Source of the DNA: Saprospirales bacterium | GTDB lineage: Bacteria; Bacteroidota; Bacteroidia; Chitinophagales; Saprospiraceae | Reading direction: 5' to 3' | NCBI GenBank assembly: GCA_016703765.1 | Contig: JADJBL010000002.1 | Coordinates: 283,525-347,524 of the forward strand | DNA: 64,000 bases | Shown here: positions 49,324 through 60,412 of the stretch, one piece after another | Layout: each line of letters opens with the position of its first letter | How positions within the stretch are numbered: the stretch's first letter is position 1 | Position numbers and translations under genes: made by a program | The notes under the pieces: generated by a model | The model's input: only the letters and a program-made list of their open reading frames with translations | Told to the model about the DNA's origin: nothing | Database searches by the model: none

Positions 49324-51135
49324 CTCGGACAGGACAGGCAGTAAAAAGTAAAACTCGCTGCCTTTGCCAGGCTCGCTTTCCACCCCGATCGACCCACCCA
49401 TGGCCTTGATAAACTCCTTGCTAATGGCCAGGCCGAGCCCTGTGCCGGACTGATTGGATCCCGGCACTTTAAAGTATTTTTCAAACAACTTTTCCTGAAA
49501 CCCGGGATCGATGCCCGGGCCGGAGTCCCGAACCGAGAAGCGCACCCGGTTTCCGGACTGACCGATGGTGGAAAGCACGATCTCGCTGCTTTCCGGGGCA
49601 TAGCGGATGGCATTGGACAGGAAATTGATCATCACCCAGGTGACCTTGTCTGCGTCGCCCAGCACCTGCTGATCCGATTCCATTTCCCGGACGATCCGAA
49701 TGCCTTTCGCATGGGCTTGTTGCTGAAGGGCATGCACGGCCATTTCCACCACGTGCGAGGGTTGTAAAGGTTGGATATCCAACTGAATATTGCCCGTTTC
49801 CACCTGGGCCATTTTCAGCAATTCCCCGACGATCTTTAGCAGGCGGTCGCTGTCGTCCCGGATGCTGTCTACCAGCTCCAGTTGGTCTTCTCCTAGCGCG
49901 CCGGTGCGGCCGTCCTTGAGCAGTTTGAGGCTCATCATGATGGAGGCGATGGGGGTCTTGAGCTCGTGGGAGATGGTGGCGATAAACTGCGTTTTAGCGT
50001 AGTCCTTTTCGCTGAAGGAGGTAATATCGGTGAGCACCACCACAAAACCGATAGCTACGGGCCGGTCTTCTTCGGGCTGTTGCATAAAAACAGGGATGAT
50101 CTCCCTGGAGTAGAGCTTTTCTTTTCCCTTTTGGACGACCCGCATGGATTTGGTTTCCAGGTTTCCCGATGCCAGGTCGGTCGCGATGGATTGGATAAAA
50201 TCGTTGGCTTCACCAAGGGTCTGGATCTGCCTTCCCTTGAGCCTGCTTTCCTCCATATTCAGCAGTTCACAGGCCAGCAAATTGGCAAAAAGGACGGTAT
50301 TGGTATCGTCGATCCCGATGATGCCCTCGTGCACCTGGTTGATGACGGCGTCGATCCTTTTCTTTTCTGCCAGCAGCAGGGCGTAATTGCTTTGGTTGTA
50401 GTGGTATAGCTTTTGGGCCATTTGGTTGAAAGAGGCGGCTATTTCGCCCAATTCATCCTTGCTGGCGATGTCGAGCTGATGGCGGTAATTTTTTGCGGCA
50501 ATTTGTTTGATCCCCTCATTCAGGCTGGACAAGGGTTTGAAAAAATAAATGGGTATCCGGAGAATAAATGCCAGGGCGAAGAAGACCCCGGAAAATCCGA
50601 AAAGGGCCATGTACAACACCAGGTCCTCGGCTGTTTTATTCGCCTTCGAATTTTTCTGCAGCAAGGCCTCCTCGTTCATAGAAAAAATAGCGGAAGAAAG
50701 GGTCCTTACCCGCACGATTTGCGGCAAGACCTGGTTGACAAACAGGCCGGTATCGAAAACGGGTCGTTTTCTCAAAGCTTCGATCTGCCTTTGCAATAAG
50801 CCGTATTCGCTTTGGAGTTCCGAGGTTAGTTGCTTTTCCCCGGGTTCGGTGATATTTTCAATCTGATTGGCAATGATACCCCTGCAATTTTCGAGTGCCA
50901 CGTCGAGGTCCTGATCCAGGTCTTCCTGCTCTTTCAGGTTGGGAAGGATCGAAACAACCCGATCCAGTCCGGCGCTTAGGCCTTGCATATATTGAAGGGT
51001 TTGGTAATTGTCCTGCATGATGGCCCTGGAATCCACGGCCAGTTTTTGGAGAAAATAGCTGCCCAATCCCGAAAGCAGGACGATGATTACAAATAACAGC
51101 AGCAGGGACAGGTAGAGCTTTAATTTTAGTTTCAT
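49312..51135 (-). CDS. Membrane sensor histidine kinase (HAMP-PAS-HisKA-HATPase)
   Basis: A 607-residue sensor kinase. Transmembrane helices at about 8-29 and 172-197 enclose a periplasmic or extracytoplasmic domain. A HAMP linker (to about 250) and a PAS domain (about 262-375) follow, then the phosphoacceptor H390 in TISHELKTPIAS and an ATPase domain with DADKVTWVMINFLSNAIRYAP (N box), DSGPGID (G1) and GTGLGLAISKEF (G2). It is the distal gene of the kdp block and probably replaces the kinase half of a classic KdpD. A likely partner is the sigma-54 response regulator at 58.2 kb; this pairing is inferred from neighbourhood only. Confidence 0.92.
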   Translation of the reverse strand: MKLKLKLYLSLLLLFVIIVLLSGLGSYFLQKLAVDSRAIMQDNYQTLQYMQGLSAGLDRVVSILPNLKEQEDLDQDLDVALENCRGIIANQIENITEPGEKQLTSELQSEYGLLQRQIEALRKRPVFDTGLFVNQVLPQIVRVRTLSSAIFSMNEEALLQKNSKANKTAEDLVLYMALFGFSGVFFALAFILRIPIYFFKPLSSLNEGIKQIAAKNYRHQLDIASKDELGEIAASFNQMAQKLYHYNQSNYALLLAEKKRIDAVINQVHEGIIGIDDTNTVLFANLLACELLNMEESRLKGRQIQTLGEANDFIQSIATDLASGNLETKSMRVVQKGKEKLYSREIIPVFMQQPEEDRPVAIGFVVVLTDITSFSEKDYAKTQFIATISHELKTPIASIMMSLKLLKDGRTGALGEDQLELVDSIRDDSDRLLKIVGELLKMAQVETGNIQLDIQPLQPSHVVEMAVHALQQQAHAKGIRIVREMESDQQVLGDADKVTWVMINFLSNAIRYAPESSEIVLSTIGQSGNRVRFSVRDSGPGIDPGFQEKLFEKYFKVPGSNQSGTGLGLAISKEFIKAMGGSIGVESEPGKGSEFYFLLPVLSELPA

Positions 51136-51173
51136 GGCTGTCAGTACTTTGCAAACAAAGCAACTTTAATGAT

Positions 51174-51257
51174 TTTCTAAAGACATTCTGCGGCCTGCGG
51201 CCGCAGAATGTCTTTAGAAACAATGATGGGCGGGCGCAGCCCGCCCATCATTGTTTC
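51174..51257. repeat. Doublet of perfect hairpins between kdpD and the kinase gene
   Basis: Hairpin 1: 51174-51195 with 51199-51220, 22 perfect pairs, loop TGC, tip GGCC-TGC-GGCC. Hairpin 2: 51217-51235 with 51239-51257, 19 perfect pairs, loop GCA. They share the bases GAAA. They lie between two co-oriented genes and could separate or tune their expression. Confidence 0.78.
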
Positions 51258-51283
51258 TTGATTTTTTTTACTTTTCGCAGTAG

Positions 51284-52400
51284 TCAGGTCACTACGATCA
51301 GGTCGATATCGGTTTCCGCAATTTTTTCTCACCAGTTTCGCGAAGTAGTTTTTTCCAGTAACGGCGCGCCAGATGCTTTGGTTGGGCCTGCCGATTACGA
51401 TGTTGGTGGCCTTGTGCTCCATCGCCGCTTTAAACAGGGCATCCGGAATGTTTTCGTTGCCCTGGACCTGCAGCACCTTTGCGCCCAGTTCCGCGGCGAG
51501 TTTCATGTTTTGCAGGAGCTTGGTTTGCACCCGGCTCTCTATCCGTACGGCCGATTCCGCTTCTGCCTGGACGTACACCACAAACCAATCGGCCTTGTAG
51601 TTCGTGGCCAGCCTGGCGGTTTTCCGGATCACCTTGGTGGCCATTTTCTCATTGGTGCTGATGCAGGCCATGAAGCGCTCGACGATGGTTTGCTTGTCGG
51701 CGCTCGTACGGTCGATCTTCCTTTCAAGGTTCTTGGCCACCTGGAGCAGCGCCAGCTCGCGAAGCTGGAGGATTTTTTCTGCCTGGAAAAAATTATCCAG
51801 GGCCGATTGGATCTTTTCCCCCTTGTAAATTTTGCCTTCTTTCAGGCGCTGGATCAGGTCTTCGGCAGGCAGGTCGATGTTGACCACTTCATCCGCTTCC
51901 GCAAAAAGGGTATCGGGTATCCTTTCGGAAACCTCGATCCCGCTGACGGTGAACACCTTGTCGTTGAGACTTTCGAGGTGTTGTACGTTGAAAGCCGTGA
52001 TCACATTGATCCCCGCCTGGATCAGGTCCCTCACATCCTGCCATCGCTTTTCATTCACGGAGCCGGGGATGTTGGTATGTGCTAGTTCGTCGACGATTAC
52101 CACCTCGGGTCGTTCGGTGAGGATGGCCTCCAGGTCCATTTCCTCCAGTTCCTTCCCCTTATAAAACACTTTCTTTCGGGGAATGACGGAAAGCCCTGCC
52201 AAGAGGGCTTCCGTCTCGGGTCTTCCATGTGTTTCGATGAATCCGATCGCGACGTTTTCCCCGGCTTTTTGCAATTGATGAGCCTCCTGCAGCATCCGGT
52301 AAGACTTTCCCACCCCGGCGATCATGCCGATGTAGATCTTCAGTCGTCCGCGGCGGGATTTCTGAATCAGTTGCAGGAAGTAGTCCGGTGAATGCGGCAT
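51284..52400 (-). CDS. kdpD: Stand-alone KdpD sensor domain with universal stress domain (one frameshift)
   Basis: About 372 residues: the N-terminal KdpD domain with P-loop GMIAGVGKSYRML (residues 25-37), IGFIETHGRPET and VDELAHTNIPGS, followed by a Usp-like domain (ADWFVVYVQAE ... NIVIGRPNQSIWRAVTG). The four-helix DUF4118 membrane region and kinase of full-length KdpD are absent. Kinase function is presumably supplied by the separate gene downstream. A six-T run on the plus strand (51322-51327) carries one base too many: with five, the protein ends ...VRKIAETDIDLIVVT at the stop 51284-51286, the family's normal end. Without repair the frame runs on to 51177 into hairpin DNA, which I reject. 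Confidence 0.9.
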
Positions 52401-52403
52401 AGT

Positions 52404-53480
52404 CTAGGGTATTTTGACGCTCAGGGCGCAGACCAGGGAGTAATTGTCGCGGGTCAAATCATTTCCCGTTCCGAAAATGGGGTCCTCGCTATTGAACCAC
52501 CTGCCTTCCAACCGGAGCATCGCGTTTTCCCGGATGCGACGGTCGATGTTGAGTGAAAATCCGGTGGTCTTGAACCCCGATGGGGTACCAGTGGCCACTA
52601 TCACGCCATTTTCGTCCTGGAAATATTCTCCCCGGAGCGCCATCGCCCAGTTTTCTGCAAGAGCAAATTTAAGGATTCCGACAGGAGTGAGCCAGGTGTC
52701 GAAACCGTCGTTCCCTTTAGCTTCTTGCTGCCATCCCATATCGAATCCGGCGAGCAGGGAGATTTTCTCCGAAAACTGAAATTCGCCGTACAGGTTGTTG
52801 AAATACCTCATTCGGCGGGTCAAATCCGGGTCGTCGGAGCCGACGAAAGTACTCCAGTTCAGGCGGACGCCTTCGCACGGATAAAACACCACCTGAGAGC
52901 CGAAGGCCGGCAGGGAATTACCCCCAACCCGCTGAATGCGTTGCCATCCGTTGAAAGCCAGCAAGGCAATATCCCACTTTTCCCCCGGATCCCAGCTTAA
53001 TTTGGCGCCGGCCAGGTAGTAAGGCGAGTTCTCGGCGGCGAGGGAGCGCGTAAGGGTATAGTTATCGGCCGAAATGGCGCCTTCAAAGCCGATATGGGAC
53101 GAAAAAATCCCGGCGTCGAGCCAAAGCGAGCGCGTTTTGTTCAACGCGATGCCGGCATTGGCTTCATAGACGTGTTGAAGCAGGCTTTGTTCGGCGGCCA
53201 GGTTGTACTGTGCGTAGGTTCCGGCCATCAGGCCCAGGGCGGCGCGGTAATTCCCTCCGTCTATTTTAAGGGATGCCAGGCCGAGGTTGAGGTTGACTTC
53301 ATTGTGGCGTTTGTGGTTGTACAAGAAAGCCGGCCTTTCGTGGTTTTCGGGCTTAGAGAAATCGTAGGCGTAATAGACGTCTACAAACCCGCTGAGGTCG
53401 ACATCGGGGAGCGAATCGTTTTTGGAAATCGCGGGTGAGACGGCGCAGAATAGAAGCGCCAGTAGAAGTATTAATTTCAT
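52404..53480 (-). CDS. Outer-membrane porin, BBP2/OmpL-like, in the kdp operon
   Basis: A 358-residue beta-barrel protein with a signal peptide (1-19). It begins DVDLSGFVDVYYAYDFSKP and continues with NEVNLNLGLASLKIDGGNYRAALGLMAGTY, YEANAGIALN and LWLDAGIFSSHIGFE, matching putative beta-barrel porin-2 proteins. The last strand ends in LVCALSVKI. Its start overlaps the kdpC stop by 4 bases, and kdpD follows after 3 bases, so it is firmly within the operon. It may let K+ cross the outer membrane, an inference from context. Confidence 0.88.
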   Translation of the reverse strand: MKLILLLALLFCAVSPAISKNDSLPDVDLSGFVDVYYAYDFSKPENHERPAFLYNHKRHNEVNLNLGLASLKIDGGNYRAALGLMAGTYAQYNLAAEQSLLQHVYEANAGIALNKTRSLWLDAGIFSSHIGFEGAISADNYTLTRSLAAENSPYYLAGAKLSWDPGEKWDIALLAFNGWQRIQRVGGNSLPAFGSQVVFYPCEGVRLNWSTFVGSDDPDLTRRMRYFNNLYGEFQFSEKISLLAGFDMGWQQEAKGNDGFDTWLTPVGILKFALAENWAMALRGEYFQDENGVIVATGTPSGFKTTGFSLNIDRRIRENAMLRLEGRWFNSEDPIFGTGNDLTRDNYSLVCALSVKIP

Positions 53481-54049
53481 TGTTGCGAGGATTGAGGCAG
53501 CTCGTCGAGCGCCAGGTTGAGTTTTAACACGTTAATCAATTCTTTCGGGCCGAACAATCCGAGATAGGGCCCTTTGGTTTGTTTTTCAATGAGCCCGGTC
53601 AGCCCCCGGACATCCATATTCCGTGCCCTGGCGACGCGTTCGGCCTGGAACAGGGCTGCTGCTTTGGAAATGTGTGGGTCGAGGCCACCGCCGGAAGCCG
53701 TAACCAATTCCACGGGGATATCGGCTGCGGTTTTTCCGGGGTGATAGAACAGCAGCGTATCGATGCGTTGTTGCACCGTGGAGAGGAAATCCGGGTTGGA
53801 AGGCCCGTAGTTGGATCCGCCGGTTGAAGAAGCGTCATAACCTACGGCCGAGGGCCTTCCCCAAAAGTATTTCGGGCTGTGAAAGGACTGTCCGATGTTT
53901 TCAAATCCGATGACCTTGCCGTCGCGCTCCACGGGTTTGCCGGTGGCGGTGTGCGGGGTGAGTTTGCCAATACCCCAGATCGCGAGGGGATATGCCACGC
54001 CGAAAAGGAGGAGGGTGGCGAGGATGAGGAAGAGCGATGTTTTGAACAT
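53477..54049 (-). CDS. kdpC: Potassium-transporting ATPase subunit C
   Basis: A 190-residue single-pass subunit required for assembly of the KdpFABC pump and high-affinity K+ transport. An N-terminal helix (SLFLILATLLLFGVAYPLAIWGIG) is followed by the conserved GQSFHSPKYFWGRPSAVGYD, ASTGGSNYGPSNPDF, PVELVTASGGGLDPHIS and the C-terminal LGLFGPKELINVLKLNLAL. All family landmarks are present. It is separated from kdpB by 85 bases that hold a long perfect palindrome, and is translationally coupled to the porin. Confidence 0.95.
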   Translation of the reverse strand: MFKTSLFLILATLLLFGVAYPLAIWGIGKLTPHTATGKPVERDGKVIGFENIGQSFHSPKYFWGRPSAVGYDASSTGGSNYGPSNPDFLSTVQQRIDTLLFYHPGKTAADIPVELVTASGGGLDPHISKAAALFQAERVARARNMDVRGLTGLIEKQTKGPYLGLFGPKELINVLKLNLALDELPQSSQQ

Positions 54050-54062
54050 TTTATAAGGTTTT

Positions 54063-54130
54063 GTACACTGATTTTTTAAGATCGATTAAGATCAGTTAGG
54101 ATCATAATCGATCTTAAAAAATCAGCGTAC
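54063..54130. repeat. Long palindrome between kdpB and kdpC
   Basis: The arms 54069-54088 and 54105-54124 are perfectly complementary over 20 bp around a 16-base loop. One mismatch further out lets the stem reach 26 bp (54063-54088 with 54105-54130). The loop repeats the arm's word GATC..TTA at about 10-base spacing. Confidence 0.8.
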
Positions 54131-54134
54131 CATT

Positions 54135-56162
<2,028 letters not shown>

Positions 56163-56172
56163 TACTAAAAAT

Positions 56173-57869
56173 TTAAAAGGACAAAAACTCAGCAATAGGT
56201 CCCAGCGCCAAAACCGGGAAAAACGAAAGCGCTGCGACAATCAGAATTACCCCCAGGAGGACGGCGGAAAACGCCATGCTTTCCAGTTTCAGGGTTCCGC
56301 CGGATTCGGGTATTGCCTTTTTTGCCGCCAGCGAACCTGCGATAGCGATGGGTCCGACGATTGGGAGAAACCGCGCCAGCAGCATGACCAGGCCGGTCAT
56401 GATGTTCCAGAAGGGGGTGTTGTCGCCCAGGCCTTCGAAACCGGAACCGTTGTTGGCCGAGGCCGACGTGAATTCATACGCCATTTCCGAAAACCGTGGA
56501 ACGAGGGGTTCTTGAGCCAGGCCGCAGCCAGGTCGGGGTTTTCCGTTGCCGCGAAAGCCGCAATGGCCGTGCCGACGAGGATCAGGAAGGGGTGGAGGAT
56601 CACGACCAGGGTTGCGATCTTAACCTCCCTGGCTTCGATCTTCTTGCCCATAAATTCGGGCGTCCGGCCGATCATCAGCCCGGCGATGAACACCGCGATG
56701 ATGAGGTAAACGAAGAAGTTGATGAAGCCCACGCCCACCCCGCCGTATACGGCATTGATGAACATATCGACCAGATAGACGCCGCCCGAAAGGGGGGTAT
56801 GGCTGTCGTGCATGGAGTTGACCGATCCGTTGGAGGTGCTGGTAGTGGCTACGCCCCAAAAGGCGGACGCGACGGGGCCGAAGCGCATTTCCTTTCCCTC
56901 CAGGTTGGGTTGTTCGGCAAGGCCCATTTTTTCCATGGCAGGGTTCCCTTTCATTTCTTGTGTGATGGAAACCGCGTTAAACGATAAGAACAACAGGGTC
57001 ATCACTCCGAAAATCAGGATCGCCAGCTTCCTGCGGTTGAGGTAAAAACCGAAGGCAAAAACCAGGGCGATGGGAATAAGGAGGATGGAAAAAGTCTCGG
57101 CCGCATTGGTCAGGTAGTCCGGGTTTTCAAAAGGGTGGGTAGAGTTGGGACCGAAAAAGCCGCCGCCGTTCGTACCGAGCTGCTTGATCGCCACCATGGG
57201 CGCCACCGGTCCGCCGGCCACTTTTTGAGTTTCCCCCTCCAGGGTAGTGATTTCCTGTAAGCCCCTGAAATCCGCCGGCGCTCCCCTGAACACCAGGAAC
57301 ACCGCTACTGCGATAGACAAGGGGAGGAGGATACGGGTATTGCTTTTCAGGAAAAGGGCCCAAAAATTGCCCAGGTTCGCGGCGCTTTTGTTCTTCAGTC
57401 CCTGGAACAACAACGCCAAGGCCGCGATACCCGTGGCGGCGCTCACAAATTGCAGCCAGCAGAAGACCATCAACTGGGTAAAATAGGAAGCCCCGGTTTC
57501 GCCGCTGTAGTGTTGCAGGTTGGTGTTGGTGGTAAAGCTCACCGCCGTGTTGAAGGCCAGGGTAGGCTCCCAGTTGCCGAATCCGTTTGGATTCCAGAAG
57601 GGGTGCAACCCCTGCAGGGCGAGGAACAGGTAAGCTACCAGGAAAAAGCCCAAATTCAATACCAGAAGGGCCTTCATGTTGCCTTTCCAGTCCATCGATT
57701 GTTCGGGATTCACCCCTGCCAGGCGGAGGAGCCTGTTTTCGAATGGGTTCATAAAATCCGTCCAGACCCGCTGGCCGGAAAAGACTTTGGCGATATACCT
57801 GCCCAAGGGCCACGCCAGCAGGACGGAGGCCAGAAAGATGAGCAGCACGCCGTTGAATTCGGTATTCAT
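56173..57869 (-). CDS. kdpA: Potassium-transporting ATPase subunit A (one frameshift)
   Basis: The K+-translocating, channel-like subunit, about 566 residues when repaired, the normal length. Selectivity-filter-like loops are visible: [58 protein letters not shown] and, after the break, [18 protein letters not shown]. The frame changes by -1 near 56491: NPSFHGF should continue [10 protein letters not shown], with one T missing from a TTTT run on the coding strand. The fourth filter loop is split at this point, so the break is almost surely a sequencing error in an essential region rather than biology. Confidence 0.93.
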
Positions 57870-57871
57870 GG

Positions 57872-57949
57872 CTAAAACTTTTCAGGTTTTACAATAGCGT
57901 AAAGCAGATAGCAGCCAACCGCTGCGCTGAGGAGAAGCAATGCAATCAT
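57872..57949 (-). CDS. kdpF: Small KdpF membrane subunit
   Basis: A 25-residue peptide, one hydrophobic helix (IALLLLSAAVGCYLLYAIV) followed by KPEKF. This matches KdpF, the stabilising subunit that binds the Kdp pump. The stop is 2 bases before the kdpA start and the gene opens the kdp operon. It is too short for most gene finders. On the coding strand an A-rich stretch precedes the ATG, with no evident Shine-Dalgarno, as is usual in this phylum. Confidence 0.9.
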   Translation of the reverse strand: MIALLLLSAAVGCYLLYAIVKPEKF

Positions 57950-58004
57950 TTTTTTTTGATTAAATAGATTTCGTAAAGATTGACAGGATGAAGAGGCCAA
58001 ATTT

Positions 58005-58048
58005 GGGGCCGGGGTGAGAGGGTGTGGGGATTGGAGGGGATTAAGGGG
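58005..58048 (+). other. G-quadruplex candidate upstream of kdpF
   Basis: Six G-tracts of three or four (58005, 58011, 58020, 58026, 58036, 58045) occur within 44 bases on the plus strand, separated by loops of two to six bases. The strand is the template for kdp transcription. Further GGGGATT words follow to 58105. Confidence 0.55.
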
Positions 58049-58111
58049 CTGAAAGACAAGGGGTTATTTTCTGAAAATCCCGTTTGGGGATTTCAGGGGA
58101 TTGGGGGAAAA

Positions 58112-58130
58112 CCCTTCGGATTCCGAAGGG
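58112..58130 (-). terminator. Terminator-like hairpin after the response-regulator gene
   Basis: CCCTTCGG (58112-58119) pairs with CCGAAGGG (58123-58130). On the minus strand it is followed by TTTT. It lies 30 bases after the response-regulator stop and 160 bases before kdpF, so kdp probably has its own promoter. Confidence 0.55.
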
Positions 58131-58160
58131 GGAATGTTCGCCTACGATAATGAATGAATA

Positions 58161-59486
58161 TTACAACCCGTAATCCTTGAGCTTTTGATAAAGCGTGGTG
58201 AGCCCTATGCCGAGCATTTTGGCGGCCTGGGTTTTGTTGCCGTGGGCGAGTTGAAGTACCCGCAGAATTTGTGCTTTTTCAGCTGCGGCCAGGGTGAGGC
58301 CGGCGGGTTCGGCATGATGGGCCGAGGGGTGGGGAAGGAGTTCCGGCTTCAATTCATCTCCTTCGCAGAGGATGACGGCGCGTTCGAGGATATTGCGCAG
58401 CTCGCGGATGTTGCCCTTGAAAGGGAGGGGCATCAGGGCGTTTTGAAAGGCTTTGGAGATTTTTAGCGGCTTTTTCTTCGATTTGAGGCAAAATACCCGG
58501 ACGAAATGCTCGGTGAGCAGGGGGATGTCCTCGGCGCGTTCGGCGAGGGAGGGCAGTTGGATTTGGAAGACGGAGAGGCGGTAGAGCAGGTCTTCACGGA
58601 ACCGGTGTTCGGCGGCCTCTTTTTCGAGGTTTTTATTAGTGGCGGCGAGTATCCTTACATCCACTTTGAGCTCTTTGGTATCGCCGACCTTGATGAAGGC
58701 GCCGTTCTCCAGCACCCTCAGCAGGCGGGCCTGGAGATCGAGGGGCATTTCGCCGATCTCGTCGAGGAAGAGGGTGCCCTGGTGGGCTTCTTCGAAAAGA
58801 CCTTTTTTGTCCTTCACCGCGCCGGTAAAAGCGCCGGCCTTGTGGCCGAAGAGTTCGCTTTCCAGCAGCTCGTGGGAGAAGGCGCTGCAATTGACCGCCA
58901 CAAAGGATTTGAGGGCCCGCGGGCTTTCGGCGTGGATGGCGTGGGCGAAGACCTCCTTGCCCGTGCCGGTTTCGCCCAGCAGGAGGACGCTGGCGTCGGT
59001 TTTTGCCACTTTTTTTGCCAGCCTTACCGCCTCCCTGATCGCTTCCGACTCGCCGATGACGGTATCGAAGCTGAATTGCCGGCCGATCTGTTCCTGGAGC
59101 CTGTGTATCTGTTTTTGCATGCGCACTTTTTCCGCCGCCTTGTGCAGCAGGGGGATCATGCGCTCGTTGTCCTCGCCTTTTTCCAGGTAATCGAAAGCTC
59201 CGTTCTTCATGGCCTGCACCCCGTCCGACACGTTGCCGTAGGCGGTGAGCATGATGATCTCCAATTCGGGGTGCTGTTGTTTGACGGACAGGCAAAAATC
59301 GAGCCCGTTGCCGTCGGGCAGTTTGACGTCGCAGAGGATGACGTCCACCGGTTTGGTCTCCAGCAAATGCCCGGCCTGGGCGAGGTTTTCCGCCTGCAGG
59401 ACCTCGTAGCCCTCGTAGGAGAGGATCCGGGAGAGGAGGGTCCGGATTTTGAGCTCGTCGTCTATGAGGAGGAGGGTGGGGGGCAT
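58161..59486 (-). CDS. Sigma-54-dependent response regulator (NtrC family)
   Basis: A 441-residue regulator: receiver domain (phosphoacceptor D53 in ILCDVKLPDGN, with TAYG and the conserved lysine in YLEKG), AAA+ domain with GETGTGKE, the sigma-54 contact motif GAFTGA, LFLDEIGEMPLDLQARLLRVL and an arginine-rich sensor region, then a Fis-type HTH (GNKTQAAKMLGIGLTTLYQKLK). It lies immediately upstream of kdpF on the same strand. The classic Kdp regulator KdpE is an OmpR-type protein, so this is a different solution. I searched 57950-58160 for a GG-N10-GC sigma-54 promoter facing kdp and did not find a convincing one. Confidence 0.94.
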   Translation of the reverse strand: MPPTLLLIDDELKIRTLLSRILSYEGYEVLQAENLAQAGHLLETKPVDVILCDVKLPDGNGLDFCLSVKQQHPELEIIMLTAYGNVSDGVQAMKNGAFDYLEKGEDNERMIPLLHKAAEKVRMQKQIHRLQEQIGRQFSFDTVIGESEAIREAVRLAKKVAKTDASVLLLGETGTGKEVFAHAIHAESPRALKSFVAVNCSAFSHELLESELFGHKAGAFTGAVKDKKGLFEEAHQGTLFLDEIGEMPLDLQARLLRVLENGAFIKVGDTKELKVDVRILAATNKNLEKEAAEHRFREDLLYRLSVFQIQLPSLAERAEDIPLLTEHFVRVFCLKSKKKPLKISKAFQNALMPLPFKGNIRELRNILERAVILCEGDELKPELLPHPSAHHAEPAGLTLAAAEKAQILRVLQLAHGNKTQAAKMLGIGLTTLYQKLKDYGL

Positions 59487-59532
59487 TGCATTTTATGGCG
59501 TTGGTGTTACCTTTATATAAAGAAGGAAAATT

Positions 59533-60179
59533 ATGAAACTTATTCCAACTCTCCTATTTCTGCACTGATCCTGACCGCCTGCTCCAATGCCGATCCGGTA
59601 CCAGTGAAAATGGAGGCGATCTCCGATCAACTGCAAAACGGGGACCTCATATTCCAAACCTCTCTTTCGGACCAAAGCAAGGCCATTCAACTGGCTACCC
59701 GTTCAAAGTACAGTCATATGGGTATTGTGTACAAAGAAGGCTCTGAATACTTTGTATATGAGGCAGTTCAGCCCGTGAAATTGACGCCCCTCGATGAATG
59801 GATCAAGAGGGGAGAAAAGGGGCACTATGTGGTGAAACGCCTCAAAAACGCCGAAAAAGTATTAACTCCCGAGGTTTTGGAAGCCATGCGTATATCGGGA
59901 GAAAAATTCCTGCAAAAGGACTACGATATATACTTCGAATGGTCGGACGAAAAGCTTTACTGCTCTGAGCTGGTCTGGAAAATATACAAACAGGCCACGG
60001 GCATTGAAATTGGACCACTTCAACAATTAAGGGAGTTTGACCTTACCAATGAAATGGTCAAACAAAAGATGAAGGAGCGATATGGAGATCAAATCCCTCT
60101 TGACGAGTTGGTGATTTCGCCGGGGGCGATGTTTGAATCGGAGGAGTTGGTGGAGGTTCGAATAGGGGAGGCAAGGTAG
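59533..60179 (+). CDS. YiiX-like NlpC/P60-fold lipoprotein (frameshift in signal peptide)
   Basis: About 216 residues, a permuted papain-like (YiiX/DUF830) amidase-fold protein. The mature part has LQNGDLIFQTSLSDQSKAIQ, the nucleophile-region histidine in SKYSHMGIVYKEG (H of YSHMG) and the second motif EKLYCSELVWKIY (YCSEL, with the catalytic cysteine), as in family members. A lipobox (LILTAC) is seen, but the frame is broken just before it: ATG 59533 reads MKLIPTLLFL, then one base is lost near 59563. It is divergent from the response regulator by 46 bases. Substrate unknown. Confidence 0.82.
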
Positions 60180-60412
60180 GGGATGGCAAAGGCTGGGAGG
60201 GTAAAGGTTGGGGGTGAAAGAGGATTAATATTACTTGATTTAGGCTTCTGTAGATGCTTAAGGGAAAAGGCGTGTTGGTGGGACTACCACAAATTATTTT
60301 AAATATTACGAAACACTTTCCTGAAGCTAATGGGCAAGAAGTTTTGTAACAACATTATATTTGCAATAGCAAATGGACATTTTATTTTAGATTATATTTA
60401 AGTTATGCAGGA
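60180..60412. promoter_or_regulatory. Upstream region of the AbiJ-like gene with -7 box
   Basis: TATATTTG at 60356-60363 matches TAnnTTTG and lies 49 bases before the ATG at 60413. No -33 element at proper spacing is seen. From about 60220 the sequence becomes clearly AT-rich compared with the preceding genes, which fits an acquired island. Confidence 0.4.

Noticed and set aside
51177..51283. A C-terminal extension of KdpD ending in hairpin DNA
   Set aside because: Removing one base from a T6 run gives the family's normal end IDLIVVT and a stop at 51284. The extension translates a repeat and is an indel product.
57950..58160. Sigma-54 promoter facing kdpF
   Set aside because: No GG-N10-GC element with acceptable flanks is visible on the minus strand. 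The promoter may lie elsewhere or be divergent from the consensus.
58506..59500. A long plus-strand frame running through the response-regulator gene into the YiiX-like gene
   Set aside because: The first 340 codons are the antisense of a clear NtrC-type gene. Only the part after about 59563 is real coding sequence.
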